The notes under the pieces were generated by a model that was given only the letters and a program-made list of their open reading frames with translations, was not told the origin of the DNA and ran no database searches. Below, one piece after another: positions 46,765 through 60,929 of a stretch of DNA of 64,000 bases. The DNA is taken from positions 111,289,982 to 111,353,981 of the forward strand of contig CM051457.1 of NCBI GenBank assembly GCA_028274465.1, read 5' to 3'. The position numbers and the translations under genes are program-made. The stretch comes from Plantago ovata. Lineage: Eukaryota > Streptophyta > Magnoliopsida > Lamiales > Plantaginaceae. Position 1 is the first letter of the stretch. Each line of letters begins with the position of its first letter.

Positions 46765-47379
46765 TGGAACAATTAATCTACAATGGGATTCGTTCTTTTG
46801 TGTTCTTCAATTTTGCGATCTTTAATTTTTGGAACGTTTCTTGATTTGTAATCAATTTCATTTATTTTAGTTTTCTAATAAAATGATATATTGAATTTGA
46901 CAATGTGTACAGTTAATTTTAATTCAATTGACATACTTAATTAATGTGGTTTCGACCATAACGAATTTGTAATTATTTTCCCTTTCCTAATTACCAAAGT
47001 TAAAACTCGTAAAACTAGGGTACATTATCACTGAGTTTGTCTCTTATGTTTGTTTGTCCATGCTATTAAAAAAAAATGTTTGTTTGTCCATGGACTAGTA
47101 AAGGATATGATGATACAATCTGCTATAACTATCCGATATATATGGAGTATCCAAACCTAGCAAATTTCTGTCATACATTGGACAGTTATCATGATTGTAG
47201 TTAATGGGGGCCGTTGTTTTTGGTATATGATATTTATACACTTCCCGTGTGAGTTGTTTATGAAATATTTACTAGCTTAAATGTTACATTGTTACACTTT
47301 TGATGTAGTTGATTAAAAAGCTGTGTCAACTAGTTAAGGTAATCGACTATGGCTAATTCTGTTGGCTTCTGTTTGATTT
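46765..47379. other. 3' flank of peroxidase 1
   Basis: Contains a likely polyadenylation region (AATAAAATGATATATTGAAT near 46877). The duplicated segment ends at 47194; unique sequence follows. No gene seen. Confidence 0.6.
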
Positions 47380-48070
47380 GTGAAGATGCAGAATTGCAGA
47401 CGCAAATTGATTTATAGGGCGGAGATTCATGGCACGCGGGAAATCTAGACGGACATCAAACTGTGGCCTTTCAAGGTCATTGCAGGGCCCATTGTGATAT
47501 ACCGATGATAGTAGTATCTTACAAAGGTGAGGAGAGACAGTTTTCTGCTGTGGAAATCTCTTCCATGGTTCTTATAAATTTGATGGAGACTGCTGATACA
47601 TATTTTGGTACTGTCATTAAAGACGCTGTTGTAACAGTGCTTGTGCATTTCAATGCGGCTACTAAAGATGCAGGGCTAATTGCTGGCTTTAATATCATGA
47701 GAATTATTCATGAACCAAAGCAGATATTGCTTATGCTATGAACAGACGAACACAAAAATCTGTGTTGGAGCAAAGAACGTGATTGTTTTTTACCTTGGTT
47801 GTGGTAACTTTTCTCTGTTAACAATTGATAATGGTGTTTACTGAGTGATATCGACTGCTGGTGACACTCATTTAGGAGTGGATTTTGATAACAGGATGTT
47901 GGATCACTTTGTTGAGGAGTTTAAGAGGAAGCACAGGCAGGTTATAAGTGCAAACCCAAAAGCATTAATTCGACTAAGCACAAGCAGAAATATTTGAAAG
48001 ATGGAAAGATTGATAAGAACAGTTTTGATGAGGTTGTTCTTGTTGGCAGATCAATTAGGATTCTCTTCCT
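47380..48070 (+). pseudogene. HSP70 central fragment, heavily degenerate
   Basis: Recognisable pieces in order: [67 protein letters not shown]. After that, in other frames, come the phosphate-loop region, [24 protein letters not shown] and finally KIDKNSFDEVVLVGRSIRI. These are the HSP70 ATPase domain from about residue 70 to 340 with internal losses (TACERAKR segment missing), stop codons and at least four frame changes. It aligns as the continuation of the exon at 45059-45275. Confidence 0.88.
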
Positions 48071-48442
48071 GCAGGAACAGAAATAACACGTGTTCGCTAT
48101 GTCCTGTTATGGCAGGATACAATTCTTCTCGCATTTAAAAGGCATACAGGCCAATTCATAATGGCTGTCTTTGTCAAGATTGAAAGTTCACTACGATCTC
48201 AATTATCCAAATAAAGCATTAATTTGGTCCACAGAATTCTCTCTTTATGCAAATTAATCATCCACTATACCAAAGTGCAGACAGCCTGATAAAGAACCTT
48301 GGTCCACAGCATAGTTAGGTGCAGCTGTAAAGAACTTTGCAAGTACTATCTCTTCATTTGTAGCTCTAAGCTCATTATCAGTTCCCATACTTATCCCACA
48401 GATCCATCTCCACATAAAAATTCATTTAATCAGGTACAAGCC

Positions 48443-50895
48443 ATGGCCTTCTGTCTAGGTTCCCTTGTTGAACTCCTTGATCAAATCCTGCACCCTGAAC
48501 AATACCATCAAGATTGGGTTCTTGATAGTGCACAATTTCCACAAATCCAATCCCTATTAGAAGATGCCTCTTTCTTGAGAGATTTTCTTGCCAATTCTCC
48601 TCCAGCTTTCCAGACTAGAATAGAATATTTGGAGGATCTAATCCGGTATGCCGCCGAAAATGTTGAAGACATACTTGAGTCCTACATTAAAGCTCAGGTT
48701 CTGTCAAATCCAGTTGGTCAAAGTTTCATGATTTTCCCACCTGACTTAACCCAAGTCTGCCAGGCGTTTAGTTTCGCAGCTGAAGAAATGGTCAAGATCA
48801 ACGCAGCGATTGGTCAATCAGAAAAAACAACAACGGCTATTCATTCAAGGAGTGATCAGTGTCATTTGATTCCTGATGATCACATGCTGGTTGGAGTGGA
48901 CAAGTGTTTCAACAAACTACGTGCTCGGCTCACTTCACAATCTCCTACACTCGAGATCATCCCCATCGTAGGGATGGGGGGAATTGGTAAGACTACTCTC
49001 GCCCGTAAACTTTACAATCAGTATTCTTCTAGTGATCACTTTGATATATGTTTATGGGCAACTATATCGCAAGAGTATGATCCACGACAAGTTCTTCTAA
49101 GCCTTCTAGGCCTTAACACAAGTGATAAGAAAACTGAAGAACTCAAAGTCGATATCCACAAAAAGTTGTATTCTAGAAGATACTTGATTGTATTGGATGA
49201 TGTGTGGAGTTCGAGGGTGTGGGATGATATCCATACGTGTGCTCCAGATAACAATAACAGGAGTCGGATCATTTTGACTACAAGGGAGAACGGGGTCGCT
49301 GACTATGTTAGTCCGAGGAGACATGAGGTGCAGCTACTCAGCAAGGAAGATAGTTGGGAACTCTTTGAAAAAATTGTGCATCTGGGCGAGAAGTGCCCAA
49401 GTGAATTAGAAGAAATTGCCCGTGAAATTGTGAGAAAATGTGGAGGGCTACCTCTTGCAATTCAGGTGATTGCGGGATTCATGTCACAAGCTAAGAGGAC
49501 AAAAGATTTGTGGGAGAAAGTTGCCGGCGACATAATTTCATTTATTACACAAGAAGACAATCGATTCTCAGGGATATTTTCTTGGAGCTATGTCAATTTG
49601 CCACATTATTTGAAGCCTTGTTTACTTTACATAGGTGCTTTCCCAGAAGACCAACCAATTGAAACCTCAAGGCTGATCAAGTTGTGGGTTGCAGAGGGGT
49701 TTCTGAACCCAATCAAAGATAGAAGTCCAGAAGAAGTTGCCGAGTCACACCTAAATGCCCTCGTTGACAGAAATTTAATTTTTGTCCGTAAGAGGACATT
49801 GGTGAGAGAGTATACTCATACGGCATACACGATCTGTTAAGAGATCTATGCATGAGGAAATCTGAAGAAAAAAAGTTCATTTTTGCCAAAAAATTGGGAA
49901 TGCCTCAAGCTCGTTTATTTCAATTAATTGGTCGTGCATATGAGCGTGTATTTCCTAAAAGTGGGGTTGAGCTATCGTTATTGAAGACATTAGATCTATA
50001 TGATATACATTTCAAAGAATTCCCGAAAGAGATACTCAAGTTGATTAACTTGAAATATCTTGCCTTATCTGCTCATAGTAGCTTTGAAATTGAATCACCC
50101 CGCATAGGTGTACTTAAGAATTTACAAACCTTCATCTTTAACCGTAGTGGTGGAAAGTTCCCAGTGGGAATATTTTGTCTTCCAAAACTACGACACTTCC
50201 AGTTCTTCTTTCTCCATGTATCTGGGTACGACCCTATTCCAAGAAGTGTGACTTGTGGAGAACTCTACAGAGCCTATATGAAGTACCTGTGGGAATACTT
50301 ACCCAATTGCTTGAAAACTTCCGAGTTTAAAGTGTTTAGGAATTTATGGTAGGGATTGGAAGACTCAGCCAAACATTGATCTTACCAGCTTCCCTAAACT
50401 GGAACGCCTCACAATCTACATGACCAATCACCTCAATCCCATTTTCCCACAAATCCTAAGAGAGTTGTACATCGAGGGTGCCGAGAAGTTATCAGGGGCA
50501 TTTATGGGCAGAATCGGTGCCCTTCCAAATCTCCAACTTCTCCGACTTGGTGGTTGTCAGTTTGAAACTTCAACATGGGAGCCATCTGAAGGTGAATTCT
50601 GCAGCCTACAATATCTCATGCTCTATGATACGAATTTGGAGAATTTGATAGCGGATGAAACCCACTTCCCTCAACTGAAGCACCTGTTTATTGACAGCTG
50701 CCGACATCTGAAGGAGATTCCTCTGAGATTGGGGGAATTGAGACCCTAGAGAAAATCCAATTGTATCACTGCACGGACTCTGTCAACAACTCAGCAAGGA
50801 GCATCCTCCAGGAACAACATGACTTTGGCAACGTTAACTTTCAACTTTCATCGGAACTTGGCAACGTATATTTTGTGTATGTTTTCATTTAAAAT
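48443..50895 (+). pseudogene. R1-like CC-NB-ARC-LRR resistance gene, frameshifted
   Basis: From ATG 48443 (MAFCLGSLVELLDQIL) an open frame of about 450 residues has an Rx/R1-type coiled coil, P-loop GMGGIGKTT (177-185), kinase-2 LIVLDDVW (248-255), RNBS-B SRIILTTRE, GLPLA (335-339) and RNBS-D CLLYIGAFPED (393-403). Near 49800 a single-nt indel shifts the frame, after which YGIHDLLRDLCMR (the MHD site, here IHD) and LRRs appear (LLKTLDLYDIHFKEFP, LPKLRHFQ). Two more shifts near 50330 and 50735 separate LPNLQLLRLGGCQF, LKHLFIDSCRHLKEIP and IETLEKIQLYHC. R1-like NLRs trigger cell death on recognising pathogen effectors. It is intronless here and would make a truncated CC-NB-ARC protein. Sequencing error at some of the indels cannot be ruled out. 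Confidence 0.9.
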
Positions 50896-52044
50896 TTAGT
50901 ACTCCAGCTATCATTTTATTTACCTTTCTGTACTTTTAACACAGTCATGAACAACTCTTTTTAACGCACGGTTCATGGTTATGCTGCATTTCAGTGATAT
51001 ATAACTTGGATTCTATGCATGGAGGAAGGAACAATGCATCTGTGCTTAGTTCCTCATCAGGTGAAAACAACATGTTTTGTTACAAATACTTACTTTCGCG
51101 TTTTTATTTGGCACCGATTACAATTCGTTTAAATGGTGTTCTGTTCTTGTTATATGATCATGAAGTTTTACCACAATGCTTCAACTGCTTTAGGCCGATT
51201 TAGCAGTGTTTTGTTGTCGGTATTGCACTCTGAAATTATTAGAAAAAGCACTTAGATTTTATTCCGTAAGAAATATGGCTCCACAGTGCACACACACACC
51301 TGCAATACGTACTCTTTCTTATAATAGAAATTCCACTTCACCCAAAACAATTACTTTCTTACAATGGAAATAGTAAGTGTTTCACACAACTCTTTCAGCT
51401 TCTGTTTTCCCTAAGCGCGCACACCCAACACAATTACATCCTTCTTTCATACGAGGCTTCTTAACATGTTACACGGCTCCAAGTCCTGTATACCTCTACA
51501 AGCATGACCTCCATTTTCATCTCGCATAAGGATCTTATCTAAAACCAGTATTCTTTTCATCTATAAGTTTTTCCTGTTATCAATAGGCCATCTCCCCATC
51601 AAAGTGTTGTAAAACCTTTCTTTCTAGTTCTATCATGTAAACTGGCATGGAAAAAACTGTTACTGCTTTCTCCTAGATGGTTACTACAAGCATGACCTCC
51701 TAGTTCTATCTTGTATTGAACATGTAAAACAGTTGATTCAAAACCTAGACTCTACAGTCTCTACTAGAAGGTGATTTTGTGGACGTATACCTCTTCTGAT
51801 ATAGCCTTTGAATGATACTTAAGATCCCAACAAGTGTTAAACCTTTGTTCTGAGAAGACTACTATAAGGAAGAGTTCAGACAGATGGTTGGGTGATAGAT
51901 CGTACTATTACCAAAGTGTTAAACTCATCATTTTACATTTGTTTCATTGCATTGCATTGAATTTATTATCGATGCTGTTTGAGGAACAGACCCACTCGAA
52001 ACTTTTCCAGATCATAGCGCTATTTGGAAAACTTTTCTGAGACT
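50896..52044. other. Non-coding sequence after the NLR pseudogene
   Basis: No gene supported. A (AC)n run lies near 51291-51299. 51728-52041 is one half of a direct repeat with 52471-52697. Confidence 0.55.
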
Positions 52045-52697
52045 GATGAATTCAAGCACAAGATGAAAGAGCTCGAGAGTATATGGCTACCGATCATGTC
52101 CAGGATCTTTGAGAAAGCTGACTGCTGAAATCAACCTGATACATTTGGTAGTGTTTTGAAATGCTGTCCAAGCTATGCTTGCCTTTTGTTTCAAACTTGC
52201 TTGCGTTTTATGTCTTGGGTAGGAACACCTCTGGATTCGCTTGCTTTTTGTGTTTTATTTTGCTTTTTAAAGCGTTAATTAGTGCACTTTGAAATGATAA
52301 TCTAGAGTACTATTGAGGAGCTTTTAATCATATATGTACTATTGCAGTGTTGCTGCATGGTTTCTTTCGTAAATTTTTGTTTTTTATTTTTCATCTTCGT
52401 ATCATTGTGTCAATTCTGTGTGTTAACAATTTGTGACTTCACGGGTTAAGATTGAATCTGCAATCATCCAGAAAACAGTTGATTCAAAACCTTGACTCTA
52501 CTAGGGACGTAGACCTTTTCTGATATTGATATAGCCTTCGAATGATAGCTAAGATCCCCAACAAGTGTTAAACCACTACTGTAAGGAAGAGTTCAGACAG
52601 AAGGCCGGGTCATAGAGCGTACTATTAACAAAGTGTTTTAGGAACAGACGCACTCGAAACTTTTCCAAATAGCGCTATTTGGAAAACTTTTCTGATA
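51728..52697. repeat. Diverged direct repeat, 51.73 kb and 52.47 kb
   Basis: Copies at about 51728-52041 and 52471-52697 share AAAACAGTTGATTCAAAACC, CAACAAGTGTTAAACC, GGAAGAGTTCAGACAGA and CACTCGAAACTTTTCC, with several deletions in the second copy. Both end at TATTTGGAAAACTTTTCTGA, next to HSP70-derived sequence in the first copy. Confidence 0.85.
52045..52128 (+). pseudogene. HSP70 C-terminal scrap
   Basis: A 27-codon piece reads DEFKHKMKELESIWLPIMSR then IFEKAD and stop. It matches the lid end of HSP70 (EF-x-K-KELE-x-x-NPI-x-kMY). It is detached from other HSP70 sequence. Confidence 0.65.
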
Positions 52698-53030
52698 CCC
52701 AAGGTTCTGCTGCATTGCAATTTAACTGTTTCTCTTTGTAATTAAGATTATGTTGGATTTTGAAGATTTGCATATTTATTGGCCAATGCTTTTTATTAAA
52801 TAATACTAATACAGAAAGAGTAGTTGACATTAGCAACACTACTCTTCTGAAAACCATGGAGCATGCTGTTATAGTTTTAAGATGGTTTTAAGTTTTCTTT
52901 TTATGGGGTGCAAGATTCATGAGCTATCATTAACTATGATTCGTTTTTGGAACAAATTATTTCTTGAAGGGAACAAACTTACTTTGTTAGTTGAGCAAGC
53001 TACTTTACAGTAACTGTTTCCAATAACTTA
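52129..53030. other. Intergenic, nothing recognised
   Basis: Apart from the second direct-repeat copy (52471-52697), no feature is seen. Confidence 0.5.
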
Positions 53031-53549
53031 ATGGTATGTTTTCAGCGTATAACTTCAGTACCGTCGCACTGTGGTGATTTCATGTTGACTGGAATACCTG
53101 CAGCTCCAAGAGGTGTTTCTGAGGTTATACTTTCTTTTGACATTGATGTGAATGGTATATTAACAGTCTCCGCTGAGGATAAGACAACGGGGAACAAGAA
53201 TAAAATAATAATCACCAATAATAAGCGTAGGTTTTCAAAGCAAGAAATTGAGAGGATGGTCCAAGATGCTGAGAAGTACAAAGCAGAGGATGAGGAATTT
53301 AAGAACAGGTTGTTTGCTAGGAACTCCCTGGAGAATTATGCTTACGACATGAGGAATACGATCAAAATTGTGAGTGCTGCTGCTTACCTTCCGATGGATG
53401 ACAAGAAGAAAGTAGAGGATGTGTTCGACTCAACCATCAAATGGCTAAATGAGAATCAACAAGCTGAGACTGAAGAATTCGAGGAGAAAGAGGAAGAGCT
53501 AGAGTGCATTTGGAACCCCATTGTTGCCAGGATGTATCAGATTGGGTAA
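53031..53549 (+). pseudogene. HSP70 substrate-binding domain fragment
   Basis: An open frame to the stop at 53549 encodes the HSP70 C-terminus from the end of the beta domain: [78 protein letters not shown] and the terminal [16 protein letters not shown]. The ATPase domain and the first half of the binding domain are missing, and the usual EEVD tail is absent (the protein stops at MYQIG). It may once have belonged to the pieces at 45.06 and 47.4 kb, with the NLR sequence inserted between. Confidence 0.9.
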
Positions 53550-53912
53550 GTTTAGGTAATCAGCAGATGTTTCAAATGGATCCAATCATATATTTTGTGA
53601 CTTTAGTTGGTGACTATGACTTTTCAGTTATCTGATATACTGTTATGTTTCTGGATCCAATGTTTTGTTGAATTATCTGATATACTCCATGTGAAGATAT
53701 GATAATTTAGTAGACAGAGAGAATCAAAATACCATCTAGTCTCTTTGTGCGGGCTTGTCAAGCCACAGGGCCTCCGATTTTCGGGGGACTCTAATTTTTT
53801 AGTCCATTAATATAATAAAATATAAATGTTTTTAAACCTTTTAGTTTATATATATCAATAATAATTTGATCAAGCATAACTCAATTATTCTAAGAATAAA
53901 AAATAATTATTT

Positions 53913-54131
53913 ATGATGACCTCTGGAGATGGTGAAGAAGGTGGACCTGCAATTGGTGGAATTGATTTGGGCACGACGTATTCTTGTGTCGGAGTTTGGA
54001 ATATCGATGGTATTGAGATAATTGCCAACAATCAGGGCAACCGTACTACTCCATCTTCGGTGGCGCCGTTCACCAATTTGGTGATGCAGCCAAGAACCAG
54101 GCCTCTATAAACCCTACCAACACTGTCTTTG
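53913..54131 (+). pseudogene. HSP70 first exon, copy 2
   Basis: Same exon as 45059-45275 but with the original start frame: [20 protein letters not shown] then TTYSCVGVW and [11 protein letters not shown]. It then shifts frame before [17 protein letters not shown] and ends at a GTGAGC donor. One extra Gly stands before IDLGTT compared with normal HSP70. It is followed by peroxidase copy 2, not by an HSP70 second exon. Confidence 0.88.
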
Positions 54132-54528
54132 GTGAGCTTATGAGCTTCTTTTTTTGTAATACTTTCTCTGCAAATCATCGTATTTAACAGATATGCTTTT
54201 GTTTGCTAAACTCATTTTATTCTCCAATGCATTGAAGTAATTAGGAAAGGGAAAAGTAATTACTTAATACAATAAGGATTTGGTAATGGTCACGTTGGAG
54301 CTAGCTTTGTCCTAGTTTACTTTGAACTACCACTCCAATTTGGATTCAGAATCCAGCCATGAAGGTCGATACTTGTTCTCCTATATATACGCCTCTCTTA
54401 CCTTTGTATTATGCACTCCACAATTATCAAGAAAGACGTGACCTCATCGATCACCATAATCAAGGTAAATTATTCAAAAGAAGCTGCAAAATTAACTTTC
54501 TATACATCCAAATTTGCACGACATCACA

Positions 54529-55617
<1,089 letters not shown>

Positions 55618-56047
55618 TGGAACAATTAATCTACAATGGGATTCGTTCTTTTGTGTTCTTCAATTTTGCGATCTTTAATTTTTGGAACGTTTCTTGATTT
55701 GTAATCAATTTCATTTATTTTAGTTTTCTAATAAAATGATATATTGAATTTGACAATGTGTACAGTTAATTTTAATTCAATTGACATACTTAATTAATGT
55801 GGTTTCGACCATAACGAATTTGTAATTATTTTCCCTTTCCTAATTACCAAAGTTAAAACTCGTAAAACTAGGGTACATTATCACTGAGTTTGTCTCTTAT
55901 GTTTGTTTGTCCATCCGATTCAAAAAAAATGTTTGTTTGTCCATGGACTAGTAAAGGATATGATGATACAATCTGCTATAACTATCCGATATATATGGAG
56001 TATCCAAACCTAGCAAATTTCTGTCATACATTGGACAGTTATCATGA

Positions 56048-57350
<1,303 letters not shown>

Positions 57351-57356
57351 CTTTGT

Positions 57357-57456
57357 NNNNNNNNNNNNNNNNNNNNNNNNNNNNNNNNNNNNNNNNNNNN
57401 NNNNNNNNNNNNNNNNNNNNNNNNNNNNNNNNNNNNNNNNNNNNNNNNNNNNNNNN
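57357..57456. other. Assembly gap (100 N)
   Basis: Exactly 100 N. HSP70 sequence stops on the left and a MULE begins on the right, so the join is not supported by sequence. Confidence 1.
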
Positions 57457-57614
57457 AAGGCAAACCCAAGCCCATTACCCATCACTCCAGTCACCCACTG
57501 TTGCCTGCACAAGAAGAAGAAGGTGATGAGCAAGAAATTAACAAAGAAGGCAAAACTGTAGTGGAAGGTGGTGAGTGCAAACAAGGATGAGGTAAAAAAA
57601 CTCACATGTTCTCA

Positions 57615-59660
57615 ACTATATATCCCAGATTCAACAATATATCCCATGAGTGTCACAATATGCCATGATATCTTACACATGTTTTTATCTTCAGGATCCA
57701 AATATTTTCAAAACCGAGAAAGATGTAAGTCAAGAACACAAAGTGGCACAACCATGAACTGAATAGACCGAATGGAGTTACTTCAACAGTCCAAAACGAT
57801 TGATATGAGAGGGCAGAAAATTAGTGATGTTTGAGAAACCATGGTGGAAGCCACCGACGCGGTCAATATTTGTCAGCAGCTGCGGCGGGGAAGAAGAATG
57901 TTGGATAATCCAGAGGACCATATCACTACATTTGTCGCAGAGAACAAAATCATGATGGTGCAGATGCACAGTGTGTGTTAGACATGCTTAAGCAAAGAAA
58001 ATGAGGATCCGCAGTTCTACTACTCACACAAGTTGGATGACGAGGGTAAACTGTGCAGCCTTTTCTGGAGGACCTCGAGGAGAAGAACGACTGAGCTTTA
58101 TGGTGACGTCATGATATTTGACACCACATTCAGGACCACAATAGGGACTAATTTGGCACCGTTGTTGGTGGAAATACCACTGGAACAATGTAATGTTTGC
58201 TTTGCGTCATTGCCAGGGCAAGCTACATCTTTATCTGTTGATGGAAGAGTTCATGAAAGCCATGGATAATAAGAAGCCAATTACAATCTTCACTGATCAA
58301 GATTCAGCAATTGCAAAAGCCATTGTTCAGGTACTATGTTATGACTATACGTCGCATGATATTGCTTAAATCTCCCATGAATTCTACTTTAAGATAATAA
58401 CACACACAAAAAAAAAAAAATGAAATGTATGCTATAGTATATGAACTTGACTACATTACATGACAATATACTACACCATAGAACTCTATGAACATGAATA
58501 ATCTTCCATAATTCAACTGTTATATCTCATGATTTCAATCAAAATACCCCATGATTTAACCAATATACCCCATGATTTATAATAAGCACATGAAATCTGT
58601 CCATTATTTAATCTTGTGGTTTTTTGGAGATGAACCAGACAACAAAGGTGTGTCTTTGGCACTTGTACCAAAAATGCATAAAAAACTGCTCGAACTTAGG
58701 CATAATGACAATTCAATAATTTTCAATATATGCATCTATGGGTTGTCAATTAAAAAGAATTTAAGATCCTTCTCTGGAATGATTTGTGAGTTTGAGCTCG
58801 AAATGAATCTTGGTTCGATCAACTGTATTCTCTAAAAGAGAAGTGGTCACTGCCCTAGCAAGCCCTTCTTTTCAGCTGGAATCCTATCTACTCAAAGGAG
58901 TGAGAGTACCAACAATGCAATTTCATTCAGAGCCAACAAAAACATCATCTCTCACACAATTCTTCAGACTCTTCGATGTAGTGATCAACCGCTGGAGATC
59001 AAATGAAAGCATAAAGAGCACAAGAACACTCATAATAGGCCAAGACTGAACTCTAACAATGCTCTTGTCAAGCATGCTGCTGAGGTATATCTCAAACTAT
59101 ATATCCCATAATATCACCTATATATCCCATGATATCAACTTATATCCCATGATATCTCTCATATGTTTTTATACCGCAGATATACACACTCAAATCTTCA
59201 AGTACTTACAGAGACAATTTAGAAAAGGACTTAACTAGAGTAAACTACAGCTGTTGAATCTGTAACAATTGGCGGGGGTGGAAAAAGATTTTGTATGAGT
59301 CTACCCTGATGATGATCCAGAAGTACCATTAATGGTTTTCTATTCATTAGGCATCCATCTGGTGAGATCGAAGTGAGCTGTAAATGTAGACACTTTGAAG
59401 ATTTGGCTGGCTATGCCAACATTGCCTGTGTTATGGACAAAAAATAACATAAAACGCATCCGAGAAGTACATACTACAAGGCGCTGGACAAGAACATCTA
59501 AAGCGAGGGTTATGGGACCGTGTTTTACATACCAACAGCACAAACAAGAATGCACAGGTATAATAAAATCTTCATTTCTTTCTATCATATCATCTATATA
59601 TCCCATGATTTCACTTTAACATTCCATGATATCTCTTTGACATGCCCATGATTTCAATAT
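57615..59660. repeat. CCCATGAT motif clusters in the transposase introns
   Basis: Clusters at about 57615-57680, 58365-58585, 59090-59165 and 59585-59660, each with three to six copies of words such as ATATATCCCATGATATCA or CCCATGATTT. Each cluster interrupts the transposase reading frame and coincides with a likely intron. Confidence 0.85.
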
Positions 59661-60040
59661 ACACACATTATATGAAAACAGGAATGCATTGCATGCGGAC
59701 AGTCAATGAACGGAGCTTCCATCACTCATTATCAAATCAGAAGGAAAAAATGAAGCCAGAAAGATCGTAGAAGATGCATACAATCAAGCCTTGATGGAAT
59801 AAACAATCTTATAGATTCAACACAATTCACTACATGCCACAAGAAGAAGAAGAGTCCGACATACAACAGAAACTGCTGCCCGAACACTAGTGCCAAACCA
59901 ATTGTTCTAAACCCCACACAATGTGTACAAAAGGGAGGAAAAAACAAAGGCCAAAGACATTTCTAGAAAGACAAAGACAAGAAAAGAGCAATGGAAGAAA
60001 AAGACACACTTTGAAGTACCGCCGGACAAACACTTGATAT
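57780..60040 (+). pseudogene. FAR1-like MULE transposase, degenerate
   Basis: Segments in order: EDPQFYYSHKLDDEGKLCSL then FW, YGDVMIFDTTFRTT (first catalytic Asp region), and, after a frame change near 58220, LLMEEFMKAM and KKPITIFTDQDSAIAKAI (second Asp region). Later come FSAGILSTQRSESTNNAISF, SLTQFFRLFDVVINRWRSNE, then a SWIM-like CKCRHFEDLAGYANIACV and RRWTRTSKARVMGP, and a basic tail near 59880-59990 (NPTQCVQKGGKNKGQ). This is the FAR1/FRS-type MULE transposase order. The N-terminal FAR1 DNA-binding domain is not seen; it would lie in the gap. Stops and frame changes inside exons mark it as decayed. Introns carry the CCCATGAT motif. Confidence 0.85.
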
Positions 60041-60224
60041 GATTTATAGCAAGAACTATGTAATTCTTCCTATTAACGACTCATCTTATTTATTTTAAAA
60101 TTATATACATTAATCCTATGTTATGTTTTCTCAGACATATATCTTATATATATATATTAACATGTTTTGTTGCAAGTCATACTCTACATGCCTTATTCTT
60201 ATACCACATGAAGTTAGACAAAAA

Positions 60225-60840
60225 TACCCCAAGATTTCACTTAAACATCCCATGATTTTCCTTATCATAACAACAACTAAAACAAACAGGCAGAGGAAAG
60301 AAATTACTAAATGTTTACCACAATATCAACTACATATGCCATGATTTCACTTCATACATCCCATGATTTCGCTTCACATCCCATGATTTCACTTCATACA
60401 TCCCATGTCGCTTTCACATCCCATGATTTACTAAAACATCCCATGATTTTTACTATAACACTAATGATATGAAATCACCTATCTTACTTACAAGGATGTT
60501 TCCTTCATCTATGTATACAAAGATTTAACATTAACTTCCAATGATTTCATTTTAAACATCCCATGTTTCACTTTCAAGTCCCATGAATTTACTATAACAT
60601 CCCATGATTTTTTCTATGACATCCCATGATTTTACTATGACATGCCATGATTTCACTTTCAAGTCCCATGATTTTACTAACATGCCATGATTATACTATG
60701 ACGTCCAATGACAAAAATATAACTTGATCATATCACCGAATATCCATGATCCAAAAGCAGAAAAAACTACATGATCAATATCCCGTAAAAAGTATAAAGT
60801 ATCCAATGATTTAAGTAACAAAATATACCATGTCTTTAAC
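60225..60840. repeat. Dense CCCATGATTT array between the convergent genes
   Basis: Over twenty copies of (C)CCATGATTTCACTT and variants at 12-25 nt intervals fill the tail-to-tail space between the transposase and the Ulp1 gene of element 2. It is placed exactly like the GAAACTAGC array at 38925-39200 in element 1. Confidence 0.93.
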
Positions 60841-60929
60841 TAGAAAAAGAAACCTATCATACTATTTTAGGATCTTGTTGGATTGTATCAACTTTAGGAT
60901 CACCATCAACCAAGGAAGCTGCAATAGCA

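Larger units (their letters stand above)
44962..47194. repeat. 2.2-kb segmental duplication, copy 1
   Basis: Nearly identical to 53816-56047, same orientation, offset about 8854 nt. It contains an HSP70 first exon, the peroxidase gene and its 3' flank. The match starts at TAAAATATAAAT and stops abruptly at GTTATCATGA. Differences are a handful of substitutions and small indels, so the duplication is recent or partly an assembly effect. Confidence 0.95.
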
